A stretch of DNA of 64,000 nucleotides from Streptomyces lydicus (GTDB lineage Bacteria; Actinomycetota; Actinomycetes; Streptomycetales; Streptomycetaceae), in assembly GCF_000717345.1 (NCBI RefSeq), contig NZ_JNZA01000016.1, positions 106,169-170,168 of the forward strand, in the 5' to 3' direction. Of the stretch, positions 42,630 through 51,313 are shown one piece after another (the first letter of the stretch is position 1; every line of letters starts with the position of its first letter). The notes beneath the pieces were generated by a model. That model was not told the DNA's origin and made no database searches. It saw only the letters and a program-made list of their open reading frames with translations. The position numbers and the translations under genes are program-made.

Positions 42630-42694
42630 GATGACAGCGTGAGCCCTGTAACACTATTCAAAATTCATTAGGTAAAAGCATTAGTCTGCCTTAC
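42630..42694. promoter_or_regulatory. AT-rich divergent promoter of exporter and LysR genes
   Basis: Only 65 nt, with an unusually AT-rich core (CTATTCAAAATTCATTAGG and AAAAGCATTAG) in a 72 percent GC genome. A T-N11-A-type LysR operator could fit in ATTCATTAGGTAAAAGCATTA. No -10/-35 assignment is secure. Confidence 0.55.
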
Positions 42695-43651
42695 ATGATC
42701 ACCTGGGAGAGATTACGTGTCTTTGCCGCCGTGGCCCGGCTCGGCTCCGTGGGCGCGGCGGCCGAGGCCCTGCACATCACCGGCCCGGCGGTGTCCCAGC
42801 ATCTCCGCAAACTCGAGAAGGAGGCGCAGTGCCAGCTCATCGAGCGGGACGGCCGCGGCATCAGACTCACCAGTGCCGGACAGGTGCTGGCCGCGTCCGC
42901 CCAGTCCATGGTGGGCACGCTCGCGGACGCCGAGCGTGACCTGGCCAACCTGCACGGTCTCGTCGCCGGGCCGCTGCGCATCGGCGGCGTCGCCAGTGCC
43001 ATCCGGGCCCTCGTCCCGCAGGTGCTGCACCGGCTGATCGAACGTCATCCGCGCCTCGAACCGTCGTTGCGGGACGGTGAGGCGGTCGACATGATCCCGA
43101 TGCTTCAGGAGCGCCAGCTGGACGCGGTCGTCACGGAGAGCTGGACGCACCGCCCGGCCCACATGCCCTCCGGGGTCCGCACCACCCGGCTGCTGCACGA
43201 GGACGCCCAACTGGCGGTGCCCGCCGGACATCCGCTCGCCGACCGGGAGTTCGTGGCGCTGAACGAACTCCACGGCGAGCTGTGGACCAGCTGTCCGGAG
43301 GGGAGCGACGCGCACGAGGCGCTGCTGCAGCTGCTGCGCGCCCATGAGGTGGAGGCGGACGTGCGCTACTGCGTCTCCGACTACGCCACCCAGCTCCAGC
43401 TGGTGGCGGCCGGCCTCGCGGTGACGATGGTGCCGCGCATGGTGCGTGCCTCCGCCTCCAAGGACGTGCGGTTCATCCCCTGCCGGCCGACCGTCACGCG
43501 CAGCGTGATCGTGGCGACCGCGGCCGACGCCGAGACGCCGCGCGTACGGGCCTTCATGGCGGAGATGATCCGCGTCGCCTACCGGGCGGAGCCCAGCTGT
43601 CCGCCGCCCGGCCGGCCCGGCGCGGCGGCGGGCCCGGCCCCGGTGGACTGA
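42695..43651 (+). CDS. LysR-family transcriptional regulator
   Basis: 318 residues. N-terminal winged helix with ERLRVFAAVARLGSVGAAAEALHITGPAVSQHLRKLEKEAQCQL, then the effector-binding domain beginning GPLRIGGVASAIRALVPQVL. It diverges from the EamA exporter and is the only regulator in the cluster, so it is the likely pathway-specific regulator. No clear Shine-Dalgarno precedes the ATG. A Pro/Gly/Ala-rich tail of about 25 residues follows the domain. Confidence 0.93.
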   Translation: MITWERLRVFAAVARLGSVGAAAEALHITGPAVSQHLRKLEKEAQCQLIERDGRGIRLTSAGQVLAASAQSMVGTLADAERDLANLHGLVAGPLRIGGVASAIRALVPQVLHRLIERHPRLEPSLRDGEAVDMIPMLQERQLDAVVTESWTHRPAHMPSGVRTTRLLHEDAQLAVPAGHPLADREFVALNELHGELWTSCPEGSDAHEALLQLLRAHEVEADVRYCVSDYATQLQLVAAGLAVTMVPRMVRASASKDVRFIPCRPTVTRSVIVATAADAETPRVRAFMAEMIRVAYRAEPSCPPPGRPGAAAGPAPVD

Positions 43652-43666
43652 CCTGCGGGCAGCACG

Positions 43667-43700
43667 CAGCGACGCCGGCGCACGGGCGCCGGCGTCGCTG
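43667..43700. terminator. Bidirectional terminator between LysR and DUF1996 genes
   Basis: A perfect 15-bp stem (CAGCGACGCCGGCGC / GCGCCGGCGTCGCTG) with a 4-nt loop, 15 nt past the LysR stop and 32 nt past the convergent gene's stop. Confidence 0.85.
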
Positions 43701-43732
43701 TGGTCGCGGTCCGGGGGAGGTTCAGACCGCCG

Positions 43733-45247
43733 TCAGGTGCACTGCTGCCCCCGGTTGATGCAGTCGACGGCCTTGCCCATCAGGTCGTCCGGCATCACAT
43801 TGATGAAGTCGCCGTGATCGGTGACCGGTTTGTGGAGCTGCTCGGGGAAGCTGTCGACCGCGAAGCTGGTGCCCTGGGGCACGTCGTAGGTGAGCCGCTC
43901 GACCAGCTGCGGGATGGCCCGGAAGTTGTTGGGGCAGTTGCCGTTCCGGTCGGAGAAGGTCACGTGGTCCCGGTGGTTGGCGCTGTCGGTGGACCGGCCG
44001 TCCCAGCAGTTCTGGAACGCGAAGGTGCGCACGACCTGCGAACCGTTCGGGCACAGCGGGTACTTGTCCTTCAGCTGGCGGTTCTCGAAACCGGTGCAGC
44101 TCCACGAGGCGTTGGCGTTCTTCGTGCCGTTGGTGAACGCCTTGGCGTCGCCGGTGATGATGCGCAGGAACCGCGGCATCGCCGTCACCTGGCCGGACTG
44201 GCTGCCGCGGTAGGTGAGGGTCACCGTGGCGGGGGTCAGCACCGAGCCGACGTTGGCGTCCTGTGCGGCGCCGGGCTTCTGCTCGGCGTTGCCGTCCAGT
44301 TTGCGCAGCACCGGCCAGTAGTAGGTGGACAGGTCGCCGTTGTTGCAGGTGGTGTCGGAGGCGGCCAGGGACTGGTCGGTTGAGTTGCCGTCGGTGGACT
44401 TGTTGCCGACGTAGTCGTGGGTGTGGTGGGCGCCGTTGCTCACGCCCGGGGTCACGATGACGTTGTCGGGGTTGAAGTGTCCTTCCTCGTTGCGGCCGCA
44501 CTCGGTGGTGAACGTACCGGTGGTGGCGTTGCCGCCCTGGGGCGCGGCGAACGGCGGGGCGTCGGCGTTCGGCTGGACGGTGGTGATGTCGACGAAGTCG
44601 TCGGGGGAGGGGCCGCCGGCCGGGCCCTGCTGCCCGCCGTTCTGCCCCTGCTGCTGGCCCTGCTGCTGGTCCTGGCCCTGCGGCGGCTGCTGGCTCTGCT
44701 GCTGCCCTTGCTGCTGCTGCCCCTGTTGCGGGCTCTGCCCCTGGTACCAGCCCTGCGCGGTGGACTTCGTGGAGTCGAAGCCGCCGGCGCCCGCGCCCTC
44801 GTCGACGGGCTTGGTGGTACAGCCGCTCATCTTCAGCAGGTAGCCCGGCCGTTTCGCGTCCTTGGCGATGGCGGTGACCATCGAGGTGATGGTGTGCGAC
44901 CGCTGCCGTTTCAGCGTGACCAGGACGGTGCTGCCGCTGCCGCCCATCATCTTGTGGTAGGCGTCGTGCACCTGGCGGTCCAGCGTGGCCAGGCCCTTGG
45001 AGACCTGGAGCTGGGCGCTGTGCGGCACCTGCCGCAGCCGCTCACCGACATCGGGGCACGAGATGGTGGTGGCCATGACCGTGTGCCGGTGGCCGGCGCT
45101 CGCCGTGGGCGTGTTGCTGCCGGCCAGCGCCGTGGTGGCGACCACGGCCAGCCCGCCGCCGCCCAGCAGGAGCGCGGCCGCTCCCACCAGCATTCTGTTG
45201 GTCAAGCGCGAGCGTTTGTGGCCCTGTTGGCGCTGCCGTTGCCTCAT
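43733..45247 (-). CDS. Secreted DUF1996 protein with Gln-rich linker
   Basis: 504 residues. An Arg/Lys-rich n-region and hydrophobic segment (about 19-41) export it. The middle has a Gln/Gly/Pro low-complexity linker (about 170-213). The C-terminal half is a DUF1996 domain: FTTECGRNEEGHFNPDNVIVTPGVSNGAHHTHDYVGN, several His residues and Cys pairs, and CPNGSQVVRTFAFQNCWDG. The domain is frequent in secreted actinobacterial and fungal proteins with unknown biochemical role. It is probably co-transcribed with the DUF4142 gene, 63 nt upstream. Confidence 0.9.
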   Translation of the reverse strand: MRQRQRQQGHKRSRLTNRMLVGAAALLLGGGGLAVVATTALAGSNTPTASAGHRHTVMATTISCPDVGERLRQVPHSAQLQVSKGLATLDRQVHDAYHKMMGGSGSTVLVTLKRQRSHTITSMVTAIAKDAKRPGYLLKMSGCTTKPVDEGAGAGGFDSTKSTAQGWYQGQSPQQGQQQQGQQQSQQPPQGQDQQQGQQQGQNGGQQGPAGGPSPDDFVDITTVQPNADAPPFAAPQGGNATTGTFTTECGRNEEGHFNPDNVIVTPGVSNGAHHTHDYVGNKSTDGNSTDQSLAASDTTCNNGDLSTYYWPVLRKLDGNAEQKPGAAQDANVGSVLTPATVTLTYRGSQSGQVTAMPRFLRIITGDAKAFTNGTKNANASWSCTGFENRQLKDKYPLCPNGSQVVRTFAFQNCWDGRSTDSANHRDHVTFSDRNGNCPNNFRAIPQLVERLTYDVPQGTSFAVDSFPEQLHKPVTDHGDFINVMPDDLMGKAVDCINRGQQCT

Positions 45248-45310
45248 GAGATCACTTCGCTTCGTCCGATGAGAGTGTGAGGGGTGAGGGGGTGCCGTCG
45301 TGCGCCGGGA

Positions 45311-45958
45311 TCAGCTGCTGTGCAGCGTGTCGAAGTCGACCTGGCCGGTGTTCTCCAGCACCGTGATGTGGTCCAGCACGGTGGAGTTGGCCTTGTTCGC
45401 CAGGGCGCGCACCATCGTGTTGCGGGTCTGGTCGCGGACCATCGCGATCAGCCCGAAGACCTTGCCGTGCGAACGGCGGAGCAGTTCGGCGAACAGGCGG
45501 GGGTACTCGGCGTCCGAGGCGGAGTTCAACTGCCCCAGCCAGCCCTGCTGTTCGGCGGAGGGCTGGTTGGGCAGCGGGATGCCCAGGGCCCGGCCGGCCT
45601 CCACCGACCGCCGGTCCAGCTCGGTGTGGCCGGCCACGAGGTGGTCGCCCGCGGTGCGCACCGCCGCGGTCTTGCCGCGTTCCTGGGCCTGCCGGCCCGC
45701 GGGCATCTCCCACAGTCCGGCCAGCCGGACCTTGCGCACGAAGTCCCGGTCCATCGGGGTCAGCGGCCCGTAGCGGGTGTTCACCGTGCCGCCGCCGTCG
45801 TCGTCGTACGACACCGTGTTCGTCGCCGCGGACGCGGTCTCACCGAAGAGCTGTACCGGCAGCAGCAGTGCCGCGAGCGTGGCCACGAGCGCGGCGACCA
45901 CCAGTCCGGTGGCGATGGTCCGCCCGGATGTTGCGGAGTTGCTGAGGATGGACCGCAC
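45311..45958 (-). CDS. Secreted DUF4142 protein
   Basis: 215 residues. Signal peptide (about 14-35) with ASA before the cleavage region, then a ferritin-like helical DUF4142 domain: TPMDRDFVRKVRLAGLWEMPAGRQAQERGKTAAVRTAGDHLVAGHTELDR (key residues are Asp, Lys and His spaced along two helices) and HITVLENTGQVDF. GGGAGG precedes GTG 45958. It is followed by the DUF1996 gene. DUF4142 proteins are exported and of unknown function; the four-helix pattern suggests metal binding. Confidence 0.88.
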   Translation of the reverse strand: MRSILSNSATSGRTIATGLVVAALVATLAALLLPVQLFGETASAATNTVSYDDDGGGTVNTRYGPLTPMDRDFVRKVRLAGLWEMPAGRQAQERGKTAAVRTAGDHLVAGHTELDRRSVEAGRALGIPLPNQPSAEQQGWLGQLNSASDAEYPRLFAELLRRSHGKVFGLIAMVRDQTRNTMVRALANKANSTVLDHITVLENTGQVDFDTLHSS

Positions 45959-46133
45959 AGGGCCTCCCGGTTCGTCCTACTGGAATGCCACCGGACGCTA
46001 AGCGCCGCAGCGGGCCTTCGGACGCGGGTTCTCACCCCTGGACAAATAACGGCCGGGCCCGCCGCGACACTGCTACGGTGCCGCGAACGGGCCCGGCTCG
46101 GGGCGGGGACGACCGCTGCGCGCTGCCCTGCGC

Positions 46134-48032
46134 TCAGCGCGCGTACAGCCCGGCCGCCGCCCACCTGCGGCGCTCGCTGCGGGTCGCGGGCTCCTCGCGC
46201 TTCCCCTGCGCGTACAGCGCGTCGATCTCCGCCGCGTACGCCCGGACGATCGCGGCCCTGCGCAGCTTCCGCGACGGCGTCATCAGCCCGGAGTCCTGGC
46301 TGAACTCGCCGGGCAGCACCTTGAACGCGCGGATCGACTCGGAACGGGACACCGACGCGTTCGCCCGCGCCACCGCCCGCCGCACCTCCGCCTGCAACTG
46401 CTCCTCCGGCGACGGCCCCTCGCCGGCCCCGCCCGGCTCGCCGCGCAGCTGCCGCCACTGCTCCAGCGCCTCCGGATCCAGCGTGATCAGCGCGGCCACG
46501 TACGGCCGGTTGTCGCCGACGACCACGCACTGCGAGATCAGCGGATGGGCGCACAGCCGCTGCTCCAGGCCCTGCGGGGCGACGCTCTTGCCGTTGCTGG
46601 TGATGATGACGTCCTTCTTGCGCCCCGTGATGACGAGGTAGCCCTGCTCGTCCAGATGGCCGAGGTCACCGGTCGGCAGCCAGCCGTCGTAGAGGCCGCT
46701 GCCGCCCCCGTCCGCCCCGTCGTCGAGGTAGCCGGCGAACACCACCGCGCCGCGCACCCACACCTCGCCGTCCAGCGCCAGATGGATGGCACTGCCCGGC
46801 AGCGGGAGGCCCACCGTCCCGAACCGGACCCGGCCGGGCGGCTGGGCGGTGATCGCACCGCTGGTCTCCGTCAGGCCGTAGCCGTCGTAGACGGTGATGC
46901 CGAGGCCCGCGAAGAGCAGGCCCAGCTCGCGGAAGAGCGGCGAGCCGCCGGAGACCGCGGTGCGCACCCGGCCGCCCAGCAGCTCGCGGATGCGCGAGTA
47001 CACCAGCCGGTCGTAGAGGGCGTGCCGGGCCCGCAGGAAGGGGTCGGGGCCGCGCCCGCCCTGTTCCTCCTCGGCCAGCGCCTCCGCGTAGCGCACCGCG
47101 ACCGTCATCGCCGCGTCGAACGTCCGCAGCTTGCCGGCCTGTTCGGCGGCCAGCCGGGCGCGGGCGCAGATCTTCTCGAAGACGTACGGCACCGCGAACA
47201 GGAACGTCGGTCGGAACGAGGCGAGCGCCGGCAGCAGCTGGTCCGACGAGGCATCGGGCTGGTGCGCCAGCTTCACCCCGCCGCGCAGGCACGCCACCTG
47301 CACCATCAGCCCGTAGATGTGCGCGAACGGCAGGAACGCCAGCAGCGACGGGCGTTCGCCGGGCGCGGCCAGCAGCCCGCCCCAGCCCGCGTAGAGGGTG
47401 TCGCACTGGGCGGCGAGGTTGGCGTGCGTGATCACGCAGCCGCGCGGCCGCCCGGTGGTGCCCGAGGTGTAGACGATCGCGGCGACGGCGTCCGGGGCCA
47501 CCGCGTGCCGCAGCCGGTGCACGTCCGCCTCGGCCAGCCGGGTGCCCTCCTCCGTCAGCCGCCGGATGCAGTCCAGGTCCAGCTGCCACAGCCGGCGCAG
47601 CCGCGACCGCGCGTCGCAGGCTTCCGCCACGGTCATGGCGTGCGCCTCGTTCTCCACGACGATCGCGGTGACCTGCGCCCCGTTGAGGATGCAGCGCAGC
47701 TGCTCGGCCGAGGCGGTCGGGTAGACCGGTACGAGCTGCCCGCCGATCGCCCACAGGGCATAGCTGAACAGCGTCCACTCGTAGCGCGTACGGGACATCA
47801 GCGCGACCCGGGTGCCGGGCCGCACCCCGTCGGCCAGCAGTCCCCTGGCAAGCGCCATGACTTCGTCCCGGAACTCCTTCGCGGACACCTCCTGCCAGTC
47901 GCCGGCGGCTCCGTCGTCGCAGCGGGCGAGCTGAGCGAAGTCCGGCTGGTGGGCGGCGGTGTCGAAGACGGAGTCGGCCAGACCGCCGCTCCGCAGTGGA
48001 GCCGCCAGGGCCGGAACGCTGATGTCGCGCAC
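46134..48032 (-). CDS. Long-chain fatty acid-CoA ligase (FadD-like)
   Basis: 632 residues of the ANL superfamily. Motifs: YTSGTTGRPRGCVITHANL (ATP-binding loop), YDGYGLTETSGAITAQ, GWLPTGDLGHLDEQGYLVITGRKKDVIITSNGKSVAP (hinge and A8) and a C-terminal Lys in TPSRKLRR. It activates fatty acids to acyl-AMP and acyl-CoA. AGGAGG lies 4 nt before GTG 48032, so a longer ATG start 66 nt upstream is rejected. Monocistronic, with no lipid-metabolism genes next to it. Confidence 0.94.
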   Translation of the reverse strand: MRDISVPALAAPLRSGGLADSVFDTAAHQPDFAQLARCDDGAAGDWQEVSAKEFRDEVMALARGLLADGVRPGTRVALMSRTRYEWTLFSYALWAIGGQLVPVYPTASAEQLRCILNGAQVTAIVVENEAHAMTVAEACDARSRLRRLWQLDLDCIRRLTEEGTRLAEADVHRLRHAVAPDAVAAIVYTSGTTGRPRGCVITHANLAAQCDTLYAGWGGLLAAPGERPSLLAFLPFAHIYGLMVQVACLRGGVKLAHQPDASSDQLLPALASFRPTFLFAVPYVFEKICARARLAAEQAGKLRTFDAAMTVAVRYAEALAEEEQGGRGPDPFLRARHALYDRLVYSRIRELLGGRVRTAVSGGSPLFRELGLLFAGLGITVYDGYGLTETSGAITAQPPGRVRFGTVGLPLPGSAIHLALDGEVWVRGAVVFAGYLDDGADGGGSGLYDGWLPTGDLGHLDEQGYLVITGRKKDVIITSNGKSVAPQGLEQRLCAHPLISQCVVVGDNRPYVAALITLDPEALEQWRQLRGEPGGAGEGPSPEEQLQAEVRRAVARANASVSRSESIRAFKVLPGEFSQDSGLMTPSRKLRRAAIVRAYAAEIDALYAQGKREEPATRSERRRWAAAGLYAR

Positions 48033-48193
48033 AGCACCTCCTAGGTGTTGCCTTTGTCCCCCCGTGGTCCACCGCCGTCCCGACGGCAGGGAGGGCAAGT
48101 TACCGGCCGGTCTGCGGTCTGCCCAGAGGTGCGGCTACTCTTGAGCGGAAGACGACAAGTTGTGGGGACGAGCCGTACGCGAGGGGGCGCCGG

Positions 48194-48499
48194 ATGTACC
48201 GCATCGCCCAGGCGTGGCGCCTGTACACCTCCGCACTCCTCTTCCTCCTCGCCGGCCTCCTGCTCACCCAGACCGGGCTGGCCACCGCGCTGACCGCCGC
48301 CGCGACCACGGCCGCGGTGCTGCTGCTGTGCAGCGCCTTCCTGATCGCCGCCTGCGCACGGCCCGTGCCACCGGGCCGGATCCGAACGGCGATCCGCGAC
48401 CGTGAGCGGCGCACGGCGTTCCTGCCGCAGCGCGATCCCGACGCGGCCGGGCGTCCGCGGCCCCGGGCACCGGGCCGTGCCCTCCTGACGGCCGCGTAG
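48194..48499 (+). CDS. Small membrane protein upstream of a YidC-like insertase
   Basis: 101 residues with two adjacent membrane helices (ALLFLLAGLLLTQTGLA and ALTAAATTAAVLLLCSAFLIAACA) and an Arg/Pro-rich cytoplasmic tail. It looks like DUF6412-type Streptomyces proteins, which are commonly placed beside YidC-like genes. GAGGGGG precedes the ATG. It is 86 nt upstream of the YidC-like gene and probably co-transcribed with it. Confidence 0.75.
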   Translation: MYRIAQAWRLYTSALLFLLAGLLLTQTGLATALTAAATTAAVLLLCSAFLIAACARPVPPGRIRTAIRDRERRTAFLPQRDPDAAGRPRPRAPGRALLTAA

Positions 48500-48585
48500 A
48501 CGCCTTTCCCAGCACGTCCGCGTCCGCGCGGCTCGTCACGCCGAATCCGTATCCCGGCACGACGAGACCCGTGGAGGGCTCACCC

Positions 48586-49524
48586 ATGTCTGTTTTCGGC
48601 TTCCTCGGCGAGGCGCTGACGCGCGGCGCCACCGCCATCGAACCGCTCTTCGGCCCCGCGGCGATGGCCGTCGCCATCGTCGTCTGCACCCTCGCGGTAC
48701 GCGCCGCGCTGCACCCGCTCGCCCGCGCCGCGGCCCGCGGCGAGAAGGCCCGCACCGCGCTCGCCCCGCAACTCGCCGCGCTGCAGCGCACACACAAGGG
48801 CAACCCGGAGCGGCTGCAGAAGGCGATGGCCGACCTGTACGCCACCACGGGTGCGTCGCCGCTGGCGGGCTGTCTGCCGACGCTGCTGCAGATGCCCGTC
48901 TTCTTCGTGATGTACCACCTCTTCTCCACCGGCGGCGGCGGTCTGCTGGAGCACACCCTGCTGGGCGCCCCGCTCGGCGGCCACTGGAGCCAGGCGCTCG
49001 CCGACGGCGGGGTGTTCGGCCCGCAGGGCCGGGTCTACCTGGGGCTGTTCCTGCTGATCGGGGCGGTCGCGACCTGGAACTTCCGCCGCGCGCGGGCCGG
49101 TGCGGCCAAGGCCCCGGCGCCGGCCGCGGGCGGGGCGCTGCCGGGGATGGCCTCGCTGTCCAAGGTGCTGCCGCTGCTGTCCTTCGGCACGCTGGTCACG
49201 GTGGCCGTGGTCCCGCTGGCGGCCGGCCTCTACATGGTCACGACGACGACCTGGACGGCGTGCGAGCGGGCCCTGCTGCACCGCGACCGGAAGGAACCGG
49301 CCCCCGAGGAGCAGCCGACCACCGAGGCCGTCCCGTCCGGCCCGGCGCCGGACGCCCCCGCCCCGCGACGGCAGCGCCCCGCCCCGAAGAGCCGCGCGGC
49401 CCGGCAACGGGCGGCCCGCACCCGGGCCGGCGCACAGGCGAAGGCCCGGACCACGACGCCCGGCACACCGACCCGGCCGGACAGCGCAGCACCTGCGGGC
49501 AAGCCCGCCACTACCGCCCGGTAA
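48586..49524 (+). CDS. YidC/Oxa1-family membrane protein insertase
   Basis: 312 residues, of which about 215 form the YidC/Oxa1 core with five membrane segments. Family stretch: VVCTLAVRAALHPL...QLAALQRTHKGNPERLQKAMADLYATTGASPLAGCLPTLLQMPVFFVMYHLF. The first periplasmic loop is short, as in Gram-positive homologues. The C-terminal 80 residues are basic, with Pro/Ala/Arg (RQRPAPKSRAARQRAARTRAG), typical for ribosome contact. This is likely a second, non-essential YidC paralogue, because the housekeeping copy lies near oriC. GGAGG precedes the ATG. Confidence 0.92.
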   Translation: MSVFGFLGEALTRGATAIEPLFGPAAMAVAIVVCTLAVRAALHPLARAAARGEKARTALAPQLAALQRTHKGNPERLQKAMADLYATTGASPLAGCLPTLLQMPVFFVMYHLFSTGGGGLLEHTLLGAPLGGHWSQALADGGVFGPQGRVYLGLFLLIGAVATWNFRRARAGAAKAPAPAAGGALPGMASLSKVLPLLSFGTLVTVAVVPLAAGLYMVTTTTWTACERALLHRDRKEPAPEEQPTTEAVPSGPAPDAPAPRRQRPAPKSRAARQRAARTRAGAQAKARTTTPGTPTRPDSAAPAGKPATTAR

Positions 49525-49526
49525 CG

Positions 49527-49560
49527 GTCCAGTCCGTGAACGGGGTCTTGCGGACTGGAC
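49527..49560 (+). terminator. Terminator after the YidC-like gene
   Basis: A 10-bp perfect stem (GTCCAGTCCG / CGGACTGGAC) with a 14-nt loop, 3 nt past the stop codon. Confidence 0.6.
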
Positions 49561-49661
49561 GGCCCTCTTGGAGGATCGACCAATCGCTCGATGGCCGTCC
49601 CCCATCGGCCGGTCCGGAAGGCCCCTTCCGGGCCGACCCTTCGACCACGGGAGTTGAATCG

Positions 49662-50519
49662 ATGAAGCTGCTGCGCGTCGGAACGGTGGGGGCGGAACGC
49701 CCGGCGCTGCTCGACGAGTCGGGGGTCCTGCGGGACCTGTCCGGCCTGGTGCCGGACATCGACGGAGCGCTGCTCGCGGACGACGGGCAGCTGGCCCGGA
49801 TCCGCGCCGCCGCGGCCTCCGGCGAGCTGCCCGCCCTCGATGCCGCCGGCCTGCGCACCGGACCGCCGGTGGCCCGCATCGGGAAGGTCGTGTGCATCGG
49901 GCTGAACTACCACGACCACGCCCGGGAGACGGGAGCGGCGACCCCCGAGGAGCCGATCATCTTCATGAAGGCCCCGGACACGGTCGTCGGCCCCGACGAC
50001 ACGGTGCTGGTGCCGCGCGGCAGCGTGAAGACGGACTGGGAGGTGGAGCTCGCCGTCGTCATCGGCCGCACCGCCCGCTACCTGGAGAGCGACGAACAGG
50101 CGCTGGCGGCGGTGGCCGGCTACGCGGTGGCGCACGACGTCTCCGAGCGCGCCTTCCAGATAGAGCGCGGCGGCCAGTGGGACAAGGGCAAGAACTGCGA
50201 GACCTTCAACCCGCTCGGTCCGTGGCTGGTGACCGCCGACGAGGTACCCGACCCGCAGGCCCTCGGTGTCCGGCTGTGGGTCAACGGCGAGCTGAAGCAG
50301 AACGGCACGACCGCCGAACAGATCTTCCCGGTGGCCGAAGTCGTCCGCTACGTGAGCCAGTTCATGACCCTGTACCCCGGCGACGTCATCAACACCGGCA
50401 CCCCGGCCGGCGTCGCCATGGGCCAGCCCGAACCCAAGCCGTATCTGCGGGCCGGCGACGTCGTCGAGCTGGAAATCGACGGCTTGGGCCGCCAGCGGCA
50501 GTCCCTCAAGGGGGCTTAG
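49662..50519 (+). CDS. Fumarylacetoacetate hydrolase family protein
   Basis: 285 residues. The FAH core is clear: KVVCIGLNYHDHARETG, PIIFMKAPDTVVGPDD, WEVELAVVIGRTAR, VAHDVSERAFQ and GDVINTGTPAGVAMG, with the acidic residues (Glu in WEVE, Asp in DVSER) that bind the metal. Members cleave C-C bonds in 2-oxo acids, for example fumarylpyruvate hydrolase or 2-hydroxyhepta-2,4-diene-1,7-dioate isomerase; the substrate here is not evident. The ATG at 49662 has weak upstream GGGAG. It is followed by the large palindromic element. Confidence 0.92.
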   Translation: MKLLRVGTVGAERPALLDESGVLRDLSGLVPDIDGALLADDGQLARIRAAAASGELPALDAAGLRTGPPVARIGKVVCIGLNYHDHARETGAATPEEPIIFMKAPDTVVGPDDTVLVPRGSVKTDWEVELAVVIGRTARYLESDEQALAAVAGYAVAHDVSERAFQIERGGQWDKGKNCETFNPLGPWLVTADEVPDPQALGVRLWVNGELKQNGTTAEQIFPVAEVVRYVSQFMTLYPGDVINTGTPAGVAMGQPEPKPYLRAGDVVELEIDGLGRQRQSLKGA

Positions 50520-50815
50520 CCCTTCCGCTGCGCTTTGCCGCCGCCCACGTTGTCGTCTGCGGTGCCGGCCCTCCAGACTTCGTCCTCCGGTCCAGCCCCT
50601 CCCGTAGGGGGAAAAGTTGAAGGCCGGTGGGGGCGAGCGTCCGTAAGACGCCCGCCCCCACCGGCCTTTTCCTACCCACTACGGGAGGGGCTGCGCCGCA
50701 GGACGAAGTCCGGAGGAGCGGCACCGCACCCGACACCAACCCAGCCCGCCGCTGGGGGTACCTCCCACGCCCTTTAGGCAGTGGGGGAGCAACGGCGAGA
50801 GGGCACCACGGCGGG
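50520..50815. repeat. Nested inverted-repeat element, 296 bp
   Basis: Three layers of inverted repeats surround a strong terminator. Outer: the 16-bp arm CCCACGTTGTCGTCTG at 50544-50559 and its complement at 50817-50832. Middle: imperfect arms of about 50 bp, 50561-50612 and 50671-50725, close to 88 percent complementary. Inner: the terminator at 50620-50668. A further small hairpin (CTCCCAC / GTGGGGGAG) occurs at 50762-50789. No gene is seen. The outer right arm overlaps the end of the UPF0303 gene. Confidence 0.8.
50620..50670. terminator. Strong bidirectional terminator inside the palindromic element
   Basis: A perfect 16-bp stem (AAGGCCGGTGGGGGCG / CGCCCCCACCGGCCTT) extends, after one mismatch, by 5 bp more (GCGTC / GACGC) to a 5-nt loop, and is followed by TTTT. 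It lies between the converging FAH and UPF0303 genes. Confidence 0.9.
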
Positions 50816-51313
50816 TCAGACGACAACGTGGGAAGCGCCCCCGGCCAGGAACGCGGTCAGGGCTGTCACCACCAGCGCGTGGTCCTCCGCCTGGGGGAGG
50901 CCCGAGACGGCTACCACGCCGACCATGCCCGTGCCGCGGATCCGTAGGGGGAACGCGCCGCCGTGGGCCGCGTAGTGGTCGGGGTCGAGGCGGGAGGAGT
51001 CCTCGAAGGTGCGGCCCTTGGCGCGGAAGCGGGCGCCGACCAGGTACGAGGAGGCGCCGTAGCGTTCGACGACGGCGGATTTGCGGGCGATCCAGGCGTC
51101 GTTGTCGGCGGAGGTGCCGGGCAGTGCGCAGTGGAAGAGCTGCTGGGCGCCGCGCCGGATGCCGATCGTGACGGCCGCGTCGCGCTCGCGGGCCGTTTTC
51201 ACCAGCAGCGAGCCCAGGGCCCAGGCGTCGTCGTTGCTGAACGTGTCGAGGACCAGGCGCTGTTCGTCAGCTTCGAGGGCGCGTATCTCGTCCGTGGCCG
51301 CATCGCCGGTCAT
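50816..51313 (-). CDS. UPF0303 / haem-degrading-domain family protein
   Basis: 165 residues of the UPF0303 family (DUF336-like GlcG/HbpS fold). Family pattern: LGSLLVKTARERDAAVTIGIRRGAQQLFHCALPGTSADNDAWIARKSAVVERYGASSYLVG and GGAFPLRIRGTGMVGVVAVSGLPQAEDHALV. The fold binds haem or other small molecules in relatives; no activity can be assigned. The ATG overlaps the upstream oxidoreductase stop (TCAT on the plus strand), so the two are coupled. Confidence 0.9.
   Translation of the reverse strand: MTGDAATDEIRALEADEQRLVLDTFSNDDAWALGSLLVKTARERDAAVTIGIRRGAQQLFHCALPGTSADNDAWIARKSAVVERYGASSYLVGARFRAKGRTFEDSSRLDPDHYAAHGGAFPLRIRGTGMVGVVAVSGLPQAEDHALVVTALTAFLAGGASHVVV

Noticed and set aside
44630..44740. 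CAG/CTG-rich repeat inside the DUF1996 gene as a DNA repeat
   Set aside because: It encodes an in-frame Gln/Gly/Pro linker of the protein, with irregular units; no separate repeat element is needed.
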